The notes under the pieces: model-generated
The model's database searches: none
Told to the model about the DNA's origin: nothing
The model's input: only the letters and a program-made list of their open reading frames with translations
Program-made: the position numbers and the translations under genes
Shown: in pieces, positions 1-7,735 of the stretch
Numbering within the stretch: the first letter of the stretch is position 1
Layout: each line of letters starts with the position of its first letter
Assembly: GCA_001556995.1 (NCBI GenBank)
Contig: LSKF01000143.1
Location: 1 to 20,711 of the forward strand
DNA from: Erythrobacteraceae bacterium CCH12-C2
GTDB taxonomy: Bacteria > Pseudomonadota > Alphaproteobacteria > Sphingomonadales > Sphingomonadaceae
Length of the DNA: 20,711 nt
Direction: 5' to 3'

Positions 1-472
1 CCGAACTCGATCCGCCGCTGACATAGGCGCGGTTATAGGCGTTGCGCGGGATGCCATAGGGGCTGCGCGTGCCGACGAGCCCGGTGGCGAACTGATCGAG
101 ATTGGTCTTGCCGACACAGATCGCGCCCGCCGCCTCCAGCCGTTCGATCACCGTGGCGGATCGCTCAGGGTGATAGGCGAAGGCCGGGCAGGCGGCGGTG
201 GTCGCGAGGCCCGCCACATCAATATTGTCCTTCGCCGCGTAGGGCACGCCCGCCAGCGGCAAGTGCTCGCCAGCAGCCACACGCGCATCGACGGCGCGGG
301 CGGCGGCGCACAGGGCTGCGGGGTCGGCGCGGCTGATCCACACCTGCGGCTGATGCGCGTCATAAGCGGCGAGGCGGGCGAGCGTCTGCTCCATCACCGC
401 GAGTGCCGTGGTTTCGCCGCTGTTGACGACGGCGGCAATGGCGGAGGCGCTAAGGCGGGTGAAATCGCTCAT
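1..472 (-). CDS. atzF: Allophanate hydrolase, N-terminal part (runs off window)
   Basis: Amidase-signature enzyme expected to hydrolyse allophanate to ammonia and CO2, the last step after the carboxylase encoded upstream. Reading from the ATG at 472, 157 residues are visible, and the frame is open to the window edge. The segment GVPYAAKDNID carries the signature Lys (K81). The last visible residues, SGGSSS (152-157), are the Gly/Ser motif that holds the cis-Ser of the Ser-cisSer-Lys triad. The nucleophilic Ser, normally about two dozen residues further on, lies outside. Any C-terminal domain is also outside. The gene follows the carboxylase by 109 nt, a gap filled by a large hairpin, whereas most other genes in this operon nearly touch. 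The amidase assignment is secure. The allophanate specificity is inferred from its place beside the carboxylase and the DUF1989 genes. Confidence 0.85.
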   Translation of the reverse strand, partial: MSDFTRLSASAIAAVVNSGETTALAVMEQTLARLAAYDAHQPQVWISRADPAALCAAARAVDARVAAGEHLPLAGVPYAAKDNIDVAGLATTAACPAFAYHPERSATVIERLEAAGAICVGKTNLDQFATGLVGTRSPYGIPRNAYNRAYVSGGSSS

Positions 473-492
473 GCTTTGATGTCCCCCGCCCC

Positions 493-555
493 CGTTCGTG
501 TCGAGCGAAGTCGAGACACCAAGCCCAGGCCTCTCGACTTCGCTCGAGGCGAACG
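493..555. repeat. Sphingomonad-type palindromic repeat between carboxylase and allophanate hydrolase genes
   Basis: TCGAGCGAAGTCGAGA (501-516) is perfectly complementary to 532-547, giving a 16-bp stem with a 15-nt loop. An outer CGTTCG/CGAACG arm (493-498 with 550-555) extends it past a short mismatch. I recall this TCGAGCGAAGTCGAGA family as a common intergenic element in sphingomonad genomes. Lying inside the operon, it could act as an mRNA processing or stability element, or as a partial terminator. There is no T-run on either side, so it is not a classical intrinsic terminator. Confidence 0.85.
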
Positions 556-581
556 GATGAATGTTGTAGGCGTCCAAAACA

Positions 582-3500
582 TCATAATGCCCTCCGCAAC
601 GCCAGCATCGGCGCGCCGGGTGCGAGCGCCTGATGTTCGGAAATGTAGAGCGCCGCGACCGTGCCGCTCATCGGGCTTTCAAAGGGGCATTCCATCTTCA
701 TCGCCTCGATCACGGCAATCACCTCGCCCTCAGCCACGGTGTCGCCTGGGGCGACCAGCAGCTTCCACACGCTCCCGCCGAAGGGGGCTTCGATGAGGTC
801 TGCACCGTCCGGCACCGTGACCGCCGCCGCCTCACCCGCCCCGCTTTCAGCAGCGAGCAGATCGGTGACGCGGTCGAACTCGCCCGAAGCCTGCCACGCG
901 GCCCGCTCGGCATCGAAGGCGATCTGGCGGGTGCGTTCGAAGGCCGAAATGCTCTCGGCATTATCCTTGAGGAAAGCCCGGTAATCGGCGAGGCGGAAGG
1001 TGCTTTCCTCGACCCGGATCGCGCGCCGCCCATGGGGGAAGTCGCGCCGCCATTCGGTGAGCTCCTCGGCCGAGACGGGGAAGAAACGGATCTGGTCGAA
1101 GAAGCGCAGCAGCCACGGCTTGCCGCCGATGAAAGCATCGGTCTGGCGGTGCGTGTTCCACACCTGAATGGTGCGCCCGAACAGCTGATAGCCCCCCGGC
1201 CCCTCCATCCCGTAGATACACATATAAGCCCCGCCGATCCCGACGACATTGGGCGGGGTCCAGGTGCGCGCGGGGTTGTATTTGGTCGTCACCAGCCGGT
1301 GGCGCGGATCGACCGGGGTCGCGACCGGCGCGCCGAGGTACACGTCGCCTAGCCCGAGCACGAGGTAGCTCGCATCGAAGATCAGATCCTCGACGGCCTT
1401 GGCATCGGCAAGGCCGTTGATGCGGCGGATGAACTCGATGTTGTCGGGGCACCACGGCGCGTCATCGCGCACGGTGCCGATGTATTTGGCGATGGTCTCC
1501 TCAATCGCCGGATCGCGCCAGCTCAGGGGCAAGTGGACGATGCGCGAGGGGATGGTGAAATCCGCCAGATCGCCCATCGCCTCCTCGCACCGCATCAGCG
1601 CGGCGAGCGCGCCCGCCTGATCGAGCGTGGTGCCATCGAAATGGAGTTGCAGCGAGCGGATGCCGGGTGTGATGTCGATCACGCCGGGGATCGCGGCGGA
1701 CTCCAGCGCCTGCATCAGTGCGTGGACACGGATGCGCAGCTCGATATCGAGCACGATGTCGCCATATTCGACCAGAATGTTGCGGTCGCCCTGCTGGCGG
1801 TAGGTCGTGCTGGGGCGCACGCCTTGTGCGGGGATGGCGGCGAGGATCGGTGATAGCTCGGCGATGGCGCGGGGCGCCTCCGTGTCGGCAATGCTGACCG
1901 GCACGAACCGCACCCGGTCATCGGGGGCCAGCTGGCCGATCTTCCAGCGGTCCGCCGCGATCACGGTGAAGGGGCAGACGAAGCCGCCGAGCGACGGCCC
2001 GTCGGGTCCCAGGATGATCGGCATGTCCCCGGTGAAATCGACCGCGCCGATGGCATAGGGATTGTCGTGGATGTTGGAAGGGTGGAGCCCCGCCTCCCCC
2101 CCGTCGCGCCGCGCCCATTCGGGCTTGGGGCCGACGAGGCGCACCCCGGTGCGGTTGGAGTTGTAATGCACCTGCCACTCGGCTTCGAGGAAGCGGTCGA
2201 TATCGCCGGGGGTGAAGAAATCGGGCGCGCCGTGGGGGCCGTAGAGCACCCGCAATTCCCATTCGCGGGTCATGGGCGGGAGCGCCGCCGCGACGGGCGC
2301 GCTGGTGTCGCCCTCCCCCAGATGCAGCACATCGCCCGCCACGAGGGCGCGCGCAGCATGGCCGCCGAACTGGCCGAGCGTGAAGGTCGCCGCCGAGCCG
2401 AGATAGGGCACTACATCGAGCCCGCCTGCGAAGAGGATATAGCCGCGCATCCCCCCACCGCTCGCCCTTCCGAGAGCGAGAGTTTGGCCCGCCGCGACCG
2501 CCAGCGGCTCGCCGCGCGCTATTGGCACACCATCGAGGGTCGCACTGAAGTCTGCGCCAGTGAGGCAGATGGTGGCGGGGGCTTCGAACAGGAGGGTCGG
2601 GCCGCTCGCGGTCATTTCCAGCCCCGCCGTGCCCTCCGGATTGCCGAGGATCCGGTTGCCCAGCCTGAAGCTCAAATCATCCATCGGCCCGCTCGGCGGG
2701 ACGCCGACATTCCATAGCCCGAGCCGCCCCGGCCAATCCTGCACCGACGTCGCGGTGCCGCCTGCGATCACCCGCACCGCGCGCTGGGTGTAGGCAACGC
2801 TGTCTAGCATCCGGGTGGAGACATCGCCGCTGGTGAAGCCGTCATGCCGCACCACTTCGCGCAGCCACCTGAGGTTGGTCTCGATCCCGTCGACGCGGCT
2901 GGTACCCAGCGCCGCCTGCATCGCCGCAATCGCGCCCTCGCGTGTGGCTGCATGGGTAATGAGCTTCGCCAGCATCGGATCGTAGAACGCGCTGACTTCC
3001 GTGCCCGCCATCACCCACGTCTCGGCGCGGATATCATCAGGGAACTGGACATTGACGAGCGTGCCGGTGGTGGGGCGGTAGTCCATCGCCGGGTCTTCGG
3101 CGTAGAGCCGCACCTGCACGCTGTGGCCCTTGGGTGTGGGCGCGGGGGAATCGAGCATAGCGAAATCGCCCGCCGCACCGCGGATCATCCATTCCACCAG
3201 ATCGATCCCCATCACCTCCTCGGTGACGCCGTGTTCGACCTGGAGGCGGGTGTTCATTTCGAGGAAGAAGAAATCCTCGCGCACCGCATCATAGAGGAAC
3301 TCCACCGTTCCCGCAGACAGATACCCCGCCGCCTCCCCGAGCCACACCGCCGCATCGGTCAGGGCGGCGCGTTTTTCGGTGGGCAGATTGGGCGCGGGGG
3401 CCTCCTCCACCACCTTCTGGTTGCGCCGCTGGAGCGAGCAGTCGCGCTCGCCCAAGGCCATCACCCGGCCCCGCCCATCACCGAAAATCTGCACCTCGAT

Positions 3501-4124
3501 GTGCCGCGCGCGCGGCACATAGCGTTCGAGGAAGACGCCCGCATCGCCAAAGCTCGCCTCGCCCTGCCGGACGACCGCGGCAAAACCCTCGCGCACCGCC
3601 GCCTCGGTCTCGCAGATGCGCATCCCGATGCCCCCGCCCCCGGCGGTCGCCTTGAGCATCACCGGATAGCCGATCCGCGCAGCCGCCTCGGCCGCCTCGT
3701 CCTCGCCGGTCAGCAGCCCGGTTCCCGGCGCGAGCGGCAGGCCGTGCGCCTCGGCCAGGGCGCGGGCCGAGTGCTTCAGGCCGAAGGTGCGGATATTGTC
3801 CGGCGTCGGACCGATGAAGGTGATCCCCGCCGCAGCGCATTGTTCTGCGAAGTCCGCGTTCTCGGCGAGAAAGCCGTAGCCCGGATGGATCGCCCCGGCC
3901 CCGGTCGCCTTCGCCGCCGCCAGGATCGCCGCGACATTGAGATACGACTGCGCCGCCGGCCCCAGCCCGATGCACACGGCCTCATCCGCCGCGCTGACAT
4001 GGAGCGAGCCTGCGTCAGCCTCCGAATAAACCGCCACCGTCTTCAGGCCCATCCGCCGACACGTGCGGATGATCCGCGTCGCAATCGCGGCCCGGTTGGC
4101 GATGAGGACGGTGTCGAAACTCAC
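582..4124 (-). CDS. uca: Biotin-dependent urea/guanidine carboxylase (probably guanidine)
   Basis: A full-length single-chain carboxylase of 1180 residues. Order: biotin carboxylase domain (about 1-450) with the ATP-grasp loop KATAGGGGIGM (158-168), ERDCSLQRRNQK (226-237) and EMNTRLQVEHG (289-299). Next come a KipA-like and a KipI-like half (about 451-990) forming the carboxyltransferase, then a linker, then a biotin carrier domain with EAMKME (biotinyl Lys 1143). There is no amidase domain, so this is the bacterial split form rather than yeast urea amidolyase. The carboxyltransferase motif reads GAVDFTGD, with Asp696. As I recall, true urea carboxylases have Asn there and guanidine carboxylases Asp. 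That, with the two DUF1989 genes just upstream, favours guanidine as substrate. The start codon overlaps the stop of the upstream gene (ATGA), so translation is coupled. The name 'urea carboxylase' is the usual database label. Confidence 0.93.
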   Translation of the reverse strand: MSFDTVLIANRAAIATRIIRTCRRMGLKTVAVYSEADAGSLHVSAADEAVCIGLGPAAQSYLNVAAILAAAKATGAGAIHPGYGFLAENADFAEQCAAAGITFIGPTPDNIRTFGLKHSARALAEAHGLPLAPGTGLLTGEDEAAEAAARIGYPVMLKATAGGGGIGMRICETEAAVREGFAAVVRQGEASFGDAGVFLERYVPRARHIEVQIFGDGRGRVMALGERDCSLQRRNQKVVEEAPAPNLPTEKRAALTDAAVWLGEAAGYLSAGTVEFLYDAVREDFFFLEMNTRLQVEHGVTEEVMGIDLVEWMIRGAAGDFAMLDSPAPTPKGHSVQVRLYAEDPAMDYRPTTGTLVNVQFPDDIRAETWVMAGTEVSAFYDPMLAKLITHAATREGAIAAMQAALGTSRVDGIETNLRWLREVVRHDGFTSGDVSTRMLDSVAYTQRAVRVIAGGTATSVQDWPGRLGLWNVGVPPSGPMDDLSFRLGNRILGNPEGTAGLEMTASGPTLLFEAPATICLTGADFSATLDGVPIARGEPLAVAAGQTLALGRASGGGMRGYILFAGGLDVVPYLGSAATFTLGQFGGHAARALVAGDVLHLGEGDTSAPVAAALPPMTREWELRVLYGPHGAPDFFTPGDIDRFLEAEWQVHYNSNRTGVRLVGPKPEWARRDGGEAGLHPSNIHDNPYAIGAVDFTGDMPIILGPDGPSLGGFVCPFTVIAADRWKIGQLAPDDRVRFVPVSIADTEAPRAIAELSPILAAIPAQGVRPSTTYRQQGDRNILVEYGDIVLDIELRIRVHALMQALESAAIPGVIDITPGIRSLQLHFDGTTLDQAGALAALMRCEEAMGDLADFTIPSRIVHLPLSWRDPAIEETIAKYIGTVRDDAPWCPDNIEFIRRINGLADAKAVEDLIFDASYLVLGLGDVYLGAPVATPVDPRHRLVTTKYNPARTWTPPNVVGIGGAYMCIYGMEGPGGYQLFGRTIQVWNTHRQTDAFIGGKPWLLRFFDQIRFFPVSAEELTEWRRDFPHGRRAIRVEESTFRLADYRAFLKDNAESISAFERTRQIAFDAERAAWQASGEFDRVTDLLAAESGAGEAAAVTVPDGADLIEAPFGGSVWKLLVAPGDTVAEGEVIAVIEAMKMECPFESPMSGTVAALYISEHQALAPGAPMLALRRAL

Positions 4125-4756
4125 GCGACCACAATCATCCGCACCGGCGTCGGGTTGAAACCGTTGCAGGGGTTGTTGATCTGCGGGCAGTTGGAAACGA
4201 CCACGATCACGTCCATCTCGGCGCGCAGATCCACCGTCAGCCCCGGCGCGGAGATGCCGTCGACGATGCCGAGCGTGCCGTCATCCATCACCGGCACGTT
4301 CATGAAGAAGTTGATGTTGGAGACGATGTCGCGCTTGCCTCGCCCTTGGGTCAGGTTCGCTTCAAGGAAATTGTCGACGCACGCGTGCTGATGCTTGGTG
4401 TGATGACCATAGCGCAGCGTATTGGATTCGCACGAACACGCCCCGCCGATCGTGTCGTGATATTCGACCGCGCTGGCGGCGATGGTCATCAGCGGGCGGC
4501 CCTCATTGGAGAGCAGCACAGAACCGGTGCGCAGGAACAGGTTGCCCTGCGCTGCCACTGTATCCTGCGCGGAATAGCGCTCGGCATCGTCGGCGGCGGC
4601 GTAGATCAGGAAATCGACCGCCTGATTGCCCTCGACATCGACGATCCGGAGCGTCTGCCCCGCGGCGACATGGTGCAACCACGGCGCGCGGGCGGGCACG
4701 ATTTCGTCGTGGAGGAGACGTCCGGAAAGGCCGGAGAGGGCCGGGTCGATGGTCAT
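4121..4756 (-). CDS. DUF1989 'urea carboxylase-associated protein 1'; carboxyguanidine deiminase subunit
   Basis: One of two related DUF1989 proteins that always travel with this carboxylase type. Published biochemistry assigns the pair as a heteromeric carboxyguanidine deiminase (CgdAB) that converts carboxyguanidine to allophanate and ammonia. I do not assign the A or B letter. The protein is 211 residues and cytoplasmic. The likely active or metal site is the cluster of His and Cys at 100-126 (H100, C107, C109, H118, H119, H122, H124, C126), with NCP at 189-191 in the EMDVIVVVSNCP segment. The start at 4756 was chosen over upstream in-frame extensions because it opens the conserved domain and sits 23 nt after the preceding stop. 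The stop overlaps the carboxylase ATG. Confidence 0.88.
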   Translation of the reverse strand: MTIDPALSGLSGRLLHDEIVPARAPWLHHVAAGQTLRIVDVEGNQAVDFLIYAAADDAERYSAQDTVAAQGNLFLRTGSVLLSNEGRPLMTIAASAVEYHDTIGGACSCESNTLRYGHHTKHQHACVDNFLEANLTQGRGKRDIVSNINFFMNVPVMDDGTLGIVDGISAPGLTVDLRAEMDVIVVVSNCPQINNPCNGFNPTPVRMIVVA

Positions 4757-4779
4757 AAAATGCCTTGGCTTGGAGCGGG

Positions 4780-5604
4780 TTAGCGGCGGTAGTAGTCCTC
4801 GGTGTTGAGGAAGGCGCGCTGCCCTTCTGGCGTGGCATTGCGCAGGGTGTCTTGTTCGGGAGTGATCGGCCCGCGCCATGCGGTGAGGCGCAGCGGCGTG
4901 CTGGTCCATTCGGGGCGCGGGTCGAGCACGTGGGGGCAATTGGCGATGACGATGATGACGTCCATCTCGGCCCGCAGCACCACCTCGCGCCCCGCATCGA
5001 AAGGACCGATGATCGGCGTGATGGTGCCATCGGTCTCGATCTTCGTGCCCTTGAACAGGGTCACGCAGGGGTGAACATCGCGGCGGGTGAGCCCATGCTT
5101 CGCCGCGCCAAGGATCAGCCGGTCGCGGCCATTGGGGAAGGCGCCGGAATTGCGGCCCTCGCCATATTTCCGTGCGTTACTGGCTGCATTGGAGACGCCG
5201 CAGAAGGTATCATGCGTACCCGCCTCATCTGCAAGGATGCTGGCTAGCACCCGGCCCATGTCACTGAGCAGCAGCTTGCCCGCGCCGAGATAGCCATTCC
5301 ACTGCACCTTGACCGTGTCGGCCACGTTGAGCCGCTCGGTCGGCATTTCGGCGTTGAAGATGTTGAGGCTGGCGCAGGCGTCGCCCGCCTTGTCGATCAG
5401 CCGCAGCCGCGTGCCGCGCGCGATGCGGCGCGAAGTGTAGCCGCCGGGCGCGATGGTCTCCTCCCACACGAGGTCTTCGGCTGCGACGCCTTCGGGCAAG
5501 TCATCGGCGACCGGAGGCAGGATCGGCATGGTCTCGACCCGGGCGCCGCCTTGGGCGCGGGCGTGGTCGCGGGCGGCTTTGGGATCGGCCAGCTGCGCGC
5601 TCAT
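4780..5604 (-). CDS. DUF1989 'urea carboxylase-associated protein 2'; carboxyguanidine deiminase subunit
   Basis: The second DUF1989 protein, 274 residues, the expected partner of the product of the next gene. It shares with it the core pattern AEMDVIIVIANCP (212-224, with C223) and an RLIDKAGDACASLNIFNA stretch (68-85) matching the partner's RIVDVEGNQAVDFLIY. Other candidate ligands are H131 and C135 (GTHDTFCG) and H178/C180 (DVHPC). Its N-terminal 45 residues, rich in Ala and Arg, have no counterpart in the partner. The ATG at 5604 overlaps the stop of the regulator gene (ATGA), which fixes the start and implies translational coupling of regulator and enzyme. Role as in the partner entry; the subunit division of labour cannot be read from sequence alone. 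Confidence 0.88.
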   Translation of the reverse strand: MSAQLADPKAARDHARAQGGARVETMPILPPVADDLPEGVAAEDLVWEETIAPGGYTSRRIARGTRLRLIDKAGDACASLNIFNAEMPTERLNVADTVKVQWNGYLGAGKLLLSDMGRVLASILADEAGTHDTFCGVSNAASNARKYGEGRNSGAFPNGRDRLILGAAKHGLTRRDVHPCVTLFKGTKIETDGTITPIIGPFDAGREVVLRAEMDVIIVIANCPHVLDPRPEWTSTPLRLTAWRGPITPEQDTLRNATPEGQRAFLNTEDYYRR

Positions 5605-6077
5605 TCCGCCGCCTCCTTGACCGGGGCAAGGTCCTGCTCGTGCAGCGGCGGGAGGAGCGCGGTGGTGGTGACGAGCTGCAATTGCTGCACGCCCCTGATG
5701 GCGCGCAGGGCATCGCATAGCTGCTTGAGCCTGACCGCCGGGCCCTGCACCAGCAGGACTTCGAGCGACTGATCCTGTTCGAGGAACACGTGCTGCGAGG
5801 AGATCACCTCCTTGAGGTAATCGACCTGCGTTTCCGCCAATTGCTGGCGGACCCTGCCACCGCTTCCCGCATAGACGATGGTAATCGTGCCTGCGAGCAT
5901 GTCATCCGGCCGGGTCAGCGCCTCGTGCTCCGCAAGCGCATGGCGGATCAGTTCGGCAATCAGCTGCGAGCGCGATGGCAACCCGCGCTCCTCGACCATC
6001 ATGTCGAGCTGGCGGAACAGCTCCGCCGGCAGGCTCATCGAGAGGCGGGCAAGACGGGAGGGCTCGGGGGAGGTCAT
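5601..6077 (-). CDS. NikR-like ribbon-helix-helix regulator without the nickel site
   Basis: 158 residues. Positions 8-50 form a ribbon-helix-helix DNA-binding region (RLSMSLPAELFRQLD strand-helix, then SRSQLIAELIRHAL). Positions 61-137 resemble the ACT-like ligand domain of NikR. Aligned without gaps to E. coli NikR as I remember it, over the 22 residues after the shared TQ, the nickel ligands H76, H87, H89 and C95 correspond to V85, H96, F98 and S104. Only one of four is kept. The gene sits inside the operon between the ABC ATPase and the DUF1989 genes and overlaps the latter by ATGA. It is therefore very probably the local regulator, acting at the two TATTAC-N14-GTAATA sites. Sensing guanidine or a pathway intermediate is inference. 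The RBS before this start is weak. Confidence 0.85.
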   Translation of the reverse strand: MTSPEPSRLARLSMSLPAELFRQLDMMVEERGLPSRSQLIAELIRHALAEHEALTRPDDMLAGTITIVYAGSGGRVRQQLAETQVDYLKEVISSQHVFLEQDQSLEVLLVQGPAVRLKQLCDALRAIRGVQQLQLVTTTALLPPLHEQDLAPVKEAAE

Positions 6078-6089
6078 GCGCGAAACATC

Positions 6090-6887
6090 TCAATTATTAC
6101 CAATCGTGTCAATCGTAATACCTGCGGACTCCACCCGCTCGTTCATGCCCCTGTCCGCATGTACTTGCTCAAGCTTGCGGGTCAGCGCGAGGTCATAAAC
6201 CACCGCCGCGCCGTAGCGGTGCGGGGCGTGGGGATCGTGGCGGCGCTTGTCGAGCGTCAGCACCCGTGTGCCGAGGGTGAAGGCCTCTTTGATGTCATGC
6301 GTGACCATGATGATGGTCAGCCCATGCTCGCGCCACAGCCGAGTAATCAGCCCGTGCATATCGGCCCGGATGCCGGGATCGAGCGCGCCGAACGGCTCAT
6401 CGAGCAGCAGGATCCGCGGCCGCATGATCAGCGCCTGCGCGATGGCGAGGCGCTGTTGCATCCCGCCCGACATCTGCGCGGGGTAGAGGTGCATGGCATC
6501 CCCCAAGCCGACCGATTCCAGCATCGCCTCGGCCTCGCTGATGGCTGCGCGGCGCTTGGCCCCGAACAGGCGCGCGATCAGCGGGGAACCGGAAAATTCG
6601 AGCCCCAGCAGGGTGTTGCCGAGCACGGTCAGATGCGGGAACACCGAATAGCGCTGGAACACCACCCCGCGATCCGGCCCGCATTCGGCGGGCAGCGGCG
6701 CGCCATCGAGGGTGATCGTCCCCCGCGTCGGCTTCTCCTGCCCCAGGATGACGCGCAAGAGGCTGCTCTTGCCCGCCCCCGACGGGCCGATGATCGAGAC
6801 GAAGGAACCTTCGGCAATATCGAGCGAAATCCGCTCGAGCACGACCTTCTCGCCATATTCGACCCAGAGGTTCTTAAGGCGCAGCAT
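6090..6887 (-). CDS. ABC transporter ATPase (NitT/TauT type)
   Basis: The cytoplasmic ATPase of the importer, 265 residues. Walker A is GPSGAGKS (34-41), the Q-loop region VVFQRYS (75-81), the signature MSGGMQQR (139-146), Walker B ILLLDEP (159-165), and the H-loop His VTHD (195-198). All catalytic elements are intact. The signature begins with Met instead of the usual Leu, a mild change. The start at 6887 lies 5 nt after the permease stop. The longer open frame upstream overlaps the permease gene and is not the gene start. The last codons (residues about 256-264) double as an operator for the regulator gene that follows. The C-terminal extension after residue 215 is a normal feature of the NitT/TauT ATPases. 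Confidence 0.95.
   Translation of the reverse strand: MLRLKNLWVEYGEKVVLERISLDIAEGSFVSIIGPSGAGKSSLLRVILGQEKPTRGTITLDGAPLPAECGPDRGVVFQRYSVFPHLTVLGNTLLGLEFSGSPLIARLFGAKRRAAISEAEAMLESVGLGDAMHLYPAQMSGGMQQRLAIAQALIMRPRILLLDEPFGALDPGIRADMHGLITRLWREHGLTIIMVTHDIKEAFTLGTRVLTLDKRRHDPHAPHRYGAAVVYDLALTRKLEQVHADRGMNERVESAGITIDTIGNN
6095..6120. promoter_or_regulatory. Operator A: TATTAC-N14-GTAATA, inside the 3' end of the ATPase gene
   Basis: A perfect 6-bp inverted repeat, TATTAC (6095-6100) and GTAATA (6115-6120), separated by 14 nt. It is centred 30 nt upstream of the regulator ATG and lies within the last codons of the ATPase gene. The identical half-sites at the same spacing recur at 8883-8908. Read on the minus strand this copy starts TATTACGATTGA, 12 nt identical to the plus-strand reading of the other copy. 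Half-sites separated by a central spacer are the layout expected for NikR-type tetramers. The minus strand at 6107-6112 reads TTGACA, a consensus -35, though the downstream -10 is poor. Probable role: autoregulation of regulator and enzyme genes. Confidence 0.75.
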
Positions 6888-6892
6888 CCCGC

Positions 6893-7708
6893 TCAATGCC
6901 CCGCCGCATGGGCCCAGCCGAACAAGCGGCGGCTTACCCAGACGAGCGCGAAGTCCATCACCACCGCGAGCAGCGCGATCCACACCACGTAAGGCAGGAT
7001 CACATCCATCGCGAGGTAGCGGCGGACGAGGAAGATGCGGTAGCCGAGGCCGACATCGGCTGCGATTGCTTCGGCCGAAATCAGGAACACCCAGGCAGGG
7101 CCGAGCGACAGGCGCAGCGCCGCAATCAGCCGCGGCATCGCCTGTGGGAGCCCCACGCGCAGCATCACGCCCCATGAATTCGCACCCAAGGTCAGCGCCT
7201 TGACCACCTGTTCGCGCGGCAAGGCGGCAACATGGCCCGCCACATCGCGGATCATGAACGGCGCCACCCCGACCACGATCAACGCCACCTTGGCCGTCTC
7301 GCCCAATCCAAACACGATGAACAGGATCGGCAGCAGCGCGATGGGCGGAACCACGGCTATGGCCGTCACGAGCGGGCCAAAGGTGGCCCTTACCGGGGGC
7401 AAGACGCCGAGAACCAATCCGACCAACAGCGCCGATGTTGTTGCGATGCCCAGCCCTATCCCCAGCCGCCACAGGCTCGCAAGCGTATCGGCCCAGAACA
7501 GATATTGGCCCGAGAGCGGATCGGCCTCGAACACCAGGCTCGCCATTGCCGCCGCCATGGCGCTCGGCAGGGGCAGGATCTTGTCCGCCGGGTTGTCGGC
7601 GTGGCGGGCAGCAGCAGCGATGATGTAGCCCAGCCCCAGCACCACCAGCGGCACCGCGCCCAGCAGCACGCTTCGGCTGCGGCTTGGTGTCGCCGTCACC
7701 CAGCGCAT
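6893..7708 (-). CDS. ABC transporter permease (NitT/TauT type)
   Basis: The integral-membrane subunit, 271 residues. Hydrophobic segments are visible near the N-terminus (SVLLGAVPLVVLGLGYIIAA), in the centre (TTSALLVGLVLGVLPP, then GPLVTAIAVVPPIALLPILF) and in the C-terminal part (AWVFLISAEAIAA, VVWIALLAVVMDFALVW). This matches the roughly six-helix fold of the family. The EAA-type coupling loop is in the region LTLGANSWGVMLRVGLPQA. The ATG at 7708 is preceded by GGAGGG at a good distance and lies 27 nt after the binding-protein stop. The transporter is of the type annotated near urea carboxylases. Guanidine, or a related small guanidinium or ureido compound, is the expected cargo by context only. 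Confidence 0.93.
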   Translation of the reverse strand: MRWVTATPSRSRSVLLGAVPLVVLGLGYIIAAAARHADNPADKILPLPSAMAAAMASLVFEADPLSGQYLFWADTLASLWRLGIGLGIATTSALLVGLVLGVLPPVRATFGPLVTAIAVVPPIALLPILFIVFGLGETAKVALIVVGVAPFMIRDVAGHVAALPREQVVKALTLGANSWGVMLRVGLPQAMPRLIAALRLSLGPAWVFLISAEAIAADVGLGYRIFLVRRYLAMDVILPYVVWIALLAVVMDFALVWVSRRLFGWAHAAGH

Positions 7709-7735
7709 CGGGTCAGCCCTCCGCCGAAGCGCGGC

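Noticed and set aside
1..4124. A fused urea amidolyase
   Set aside because: The carboxylase ends with its own stop at 582 after the biotin domain, and the hydrolase has its own ATG at 472 with a repeat between them.
2844..4391. A 515-residue plus-strand open frame opposite the carboxylase
   Set aside because: A shadow of the biotin carboxylase domain in a high-GC genome; no domain is recognisable and the minus strand is clearly coding.
5790..6992. A 400-residue plus-strand frame opposite the regulator and ATPase
   Set aside because: Antisense shadow; both minus-strand genes have complete family motifs.
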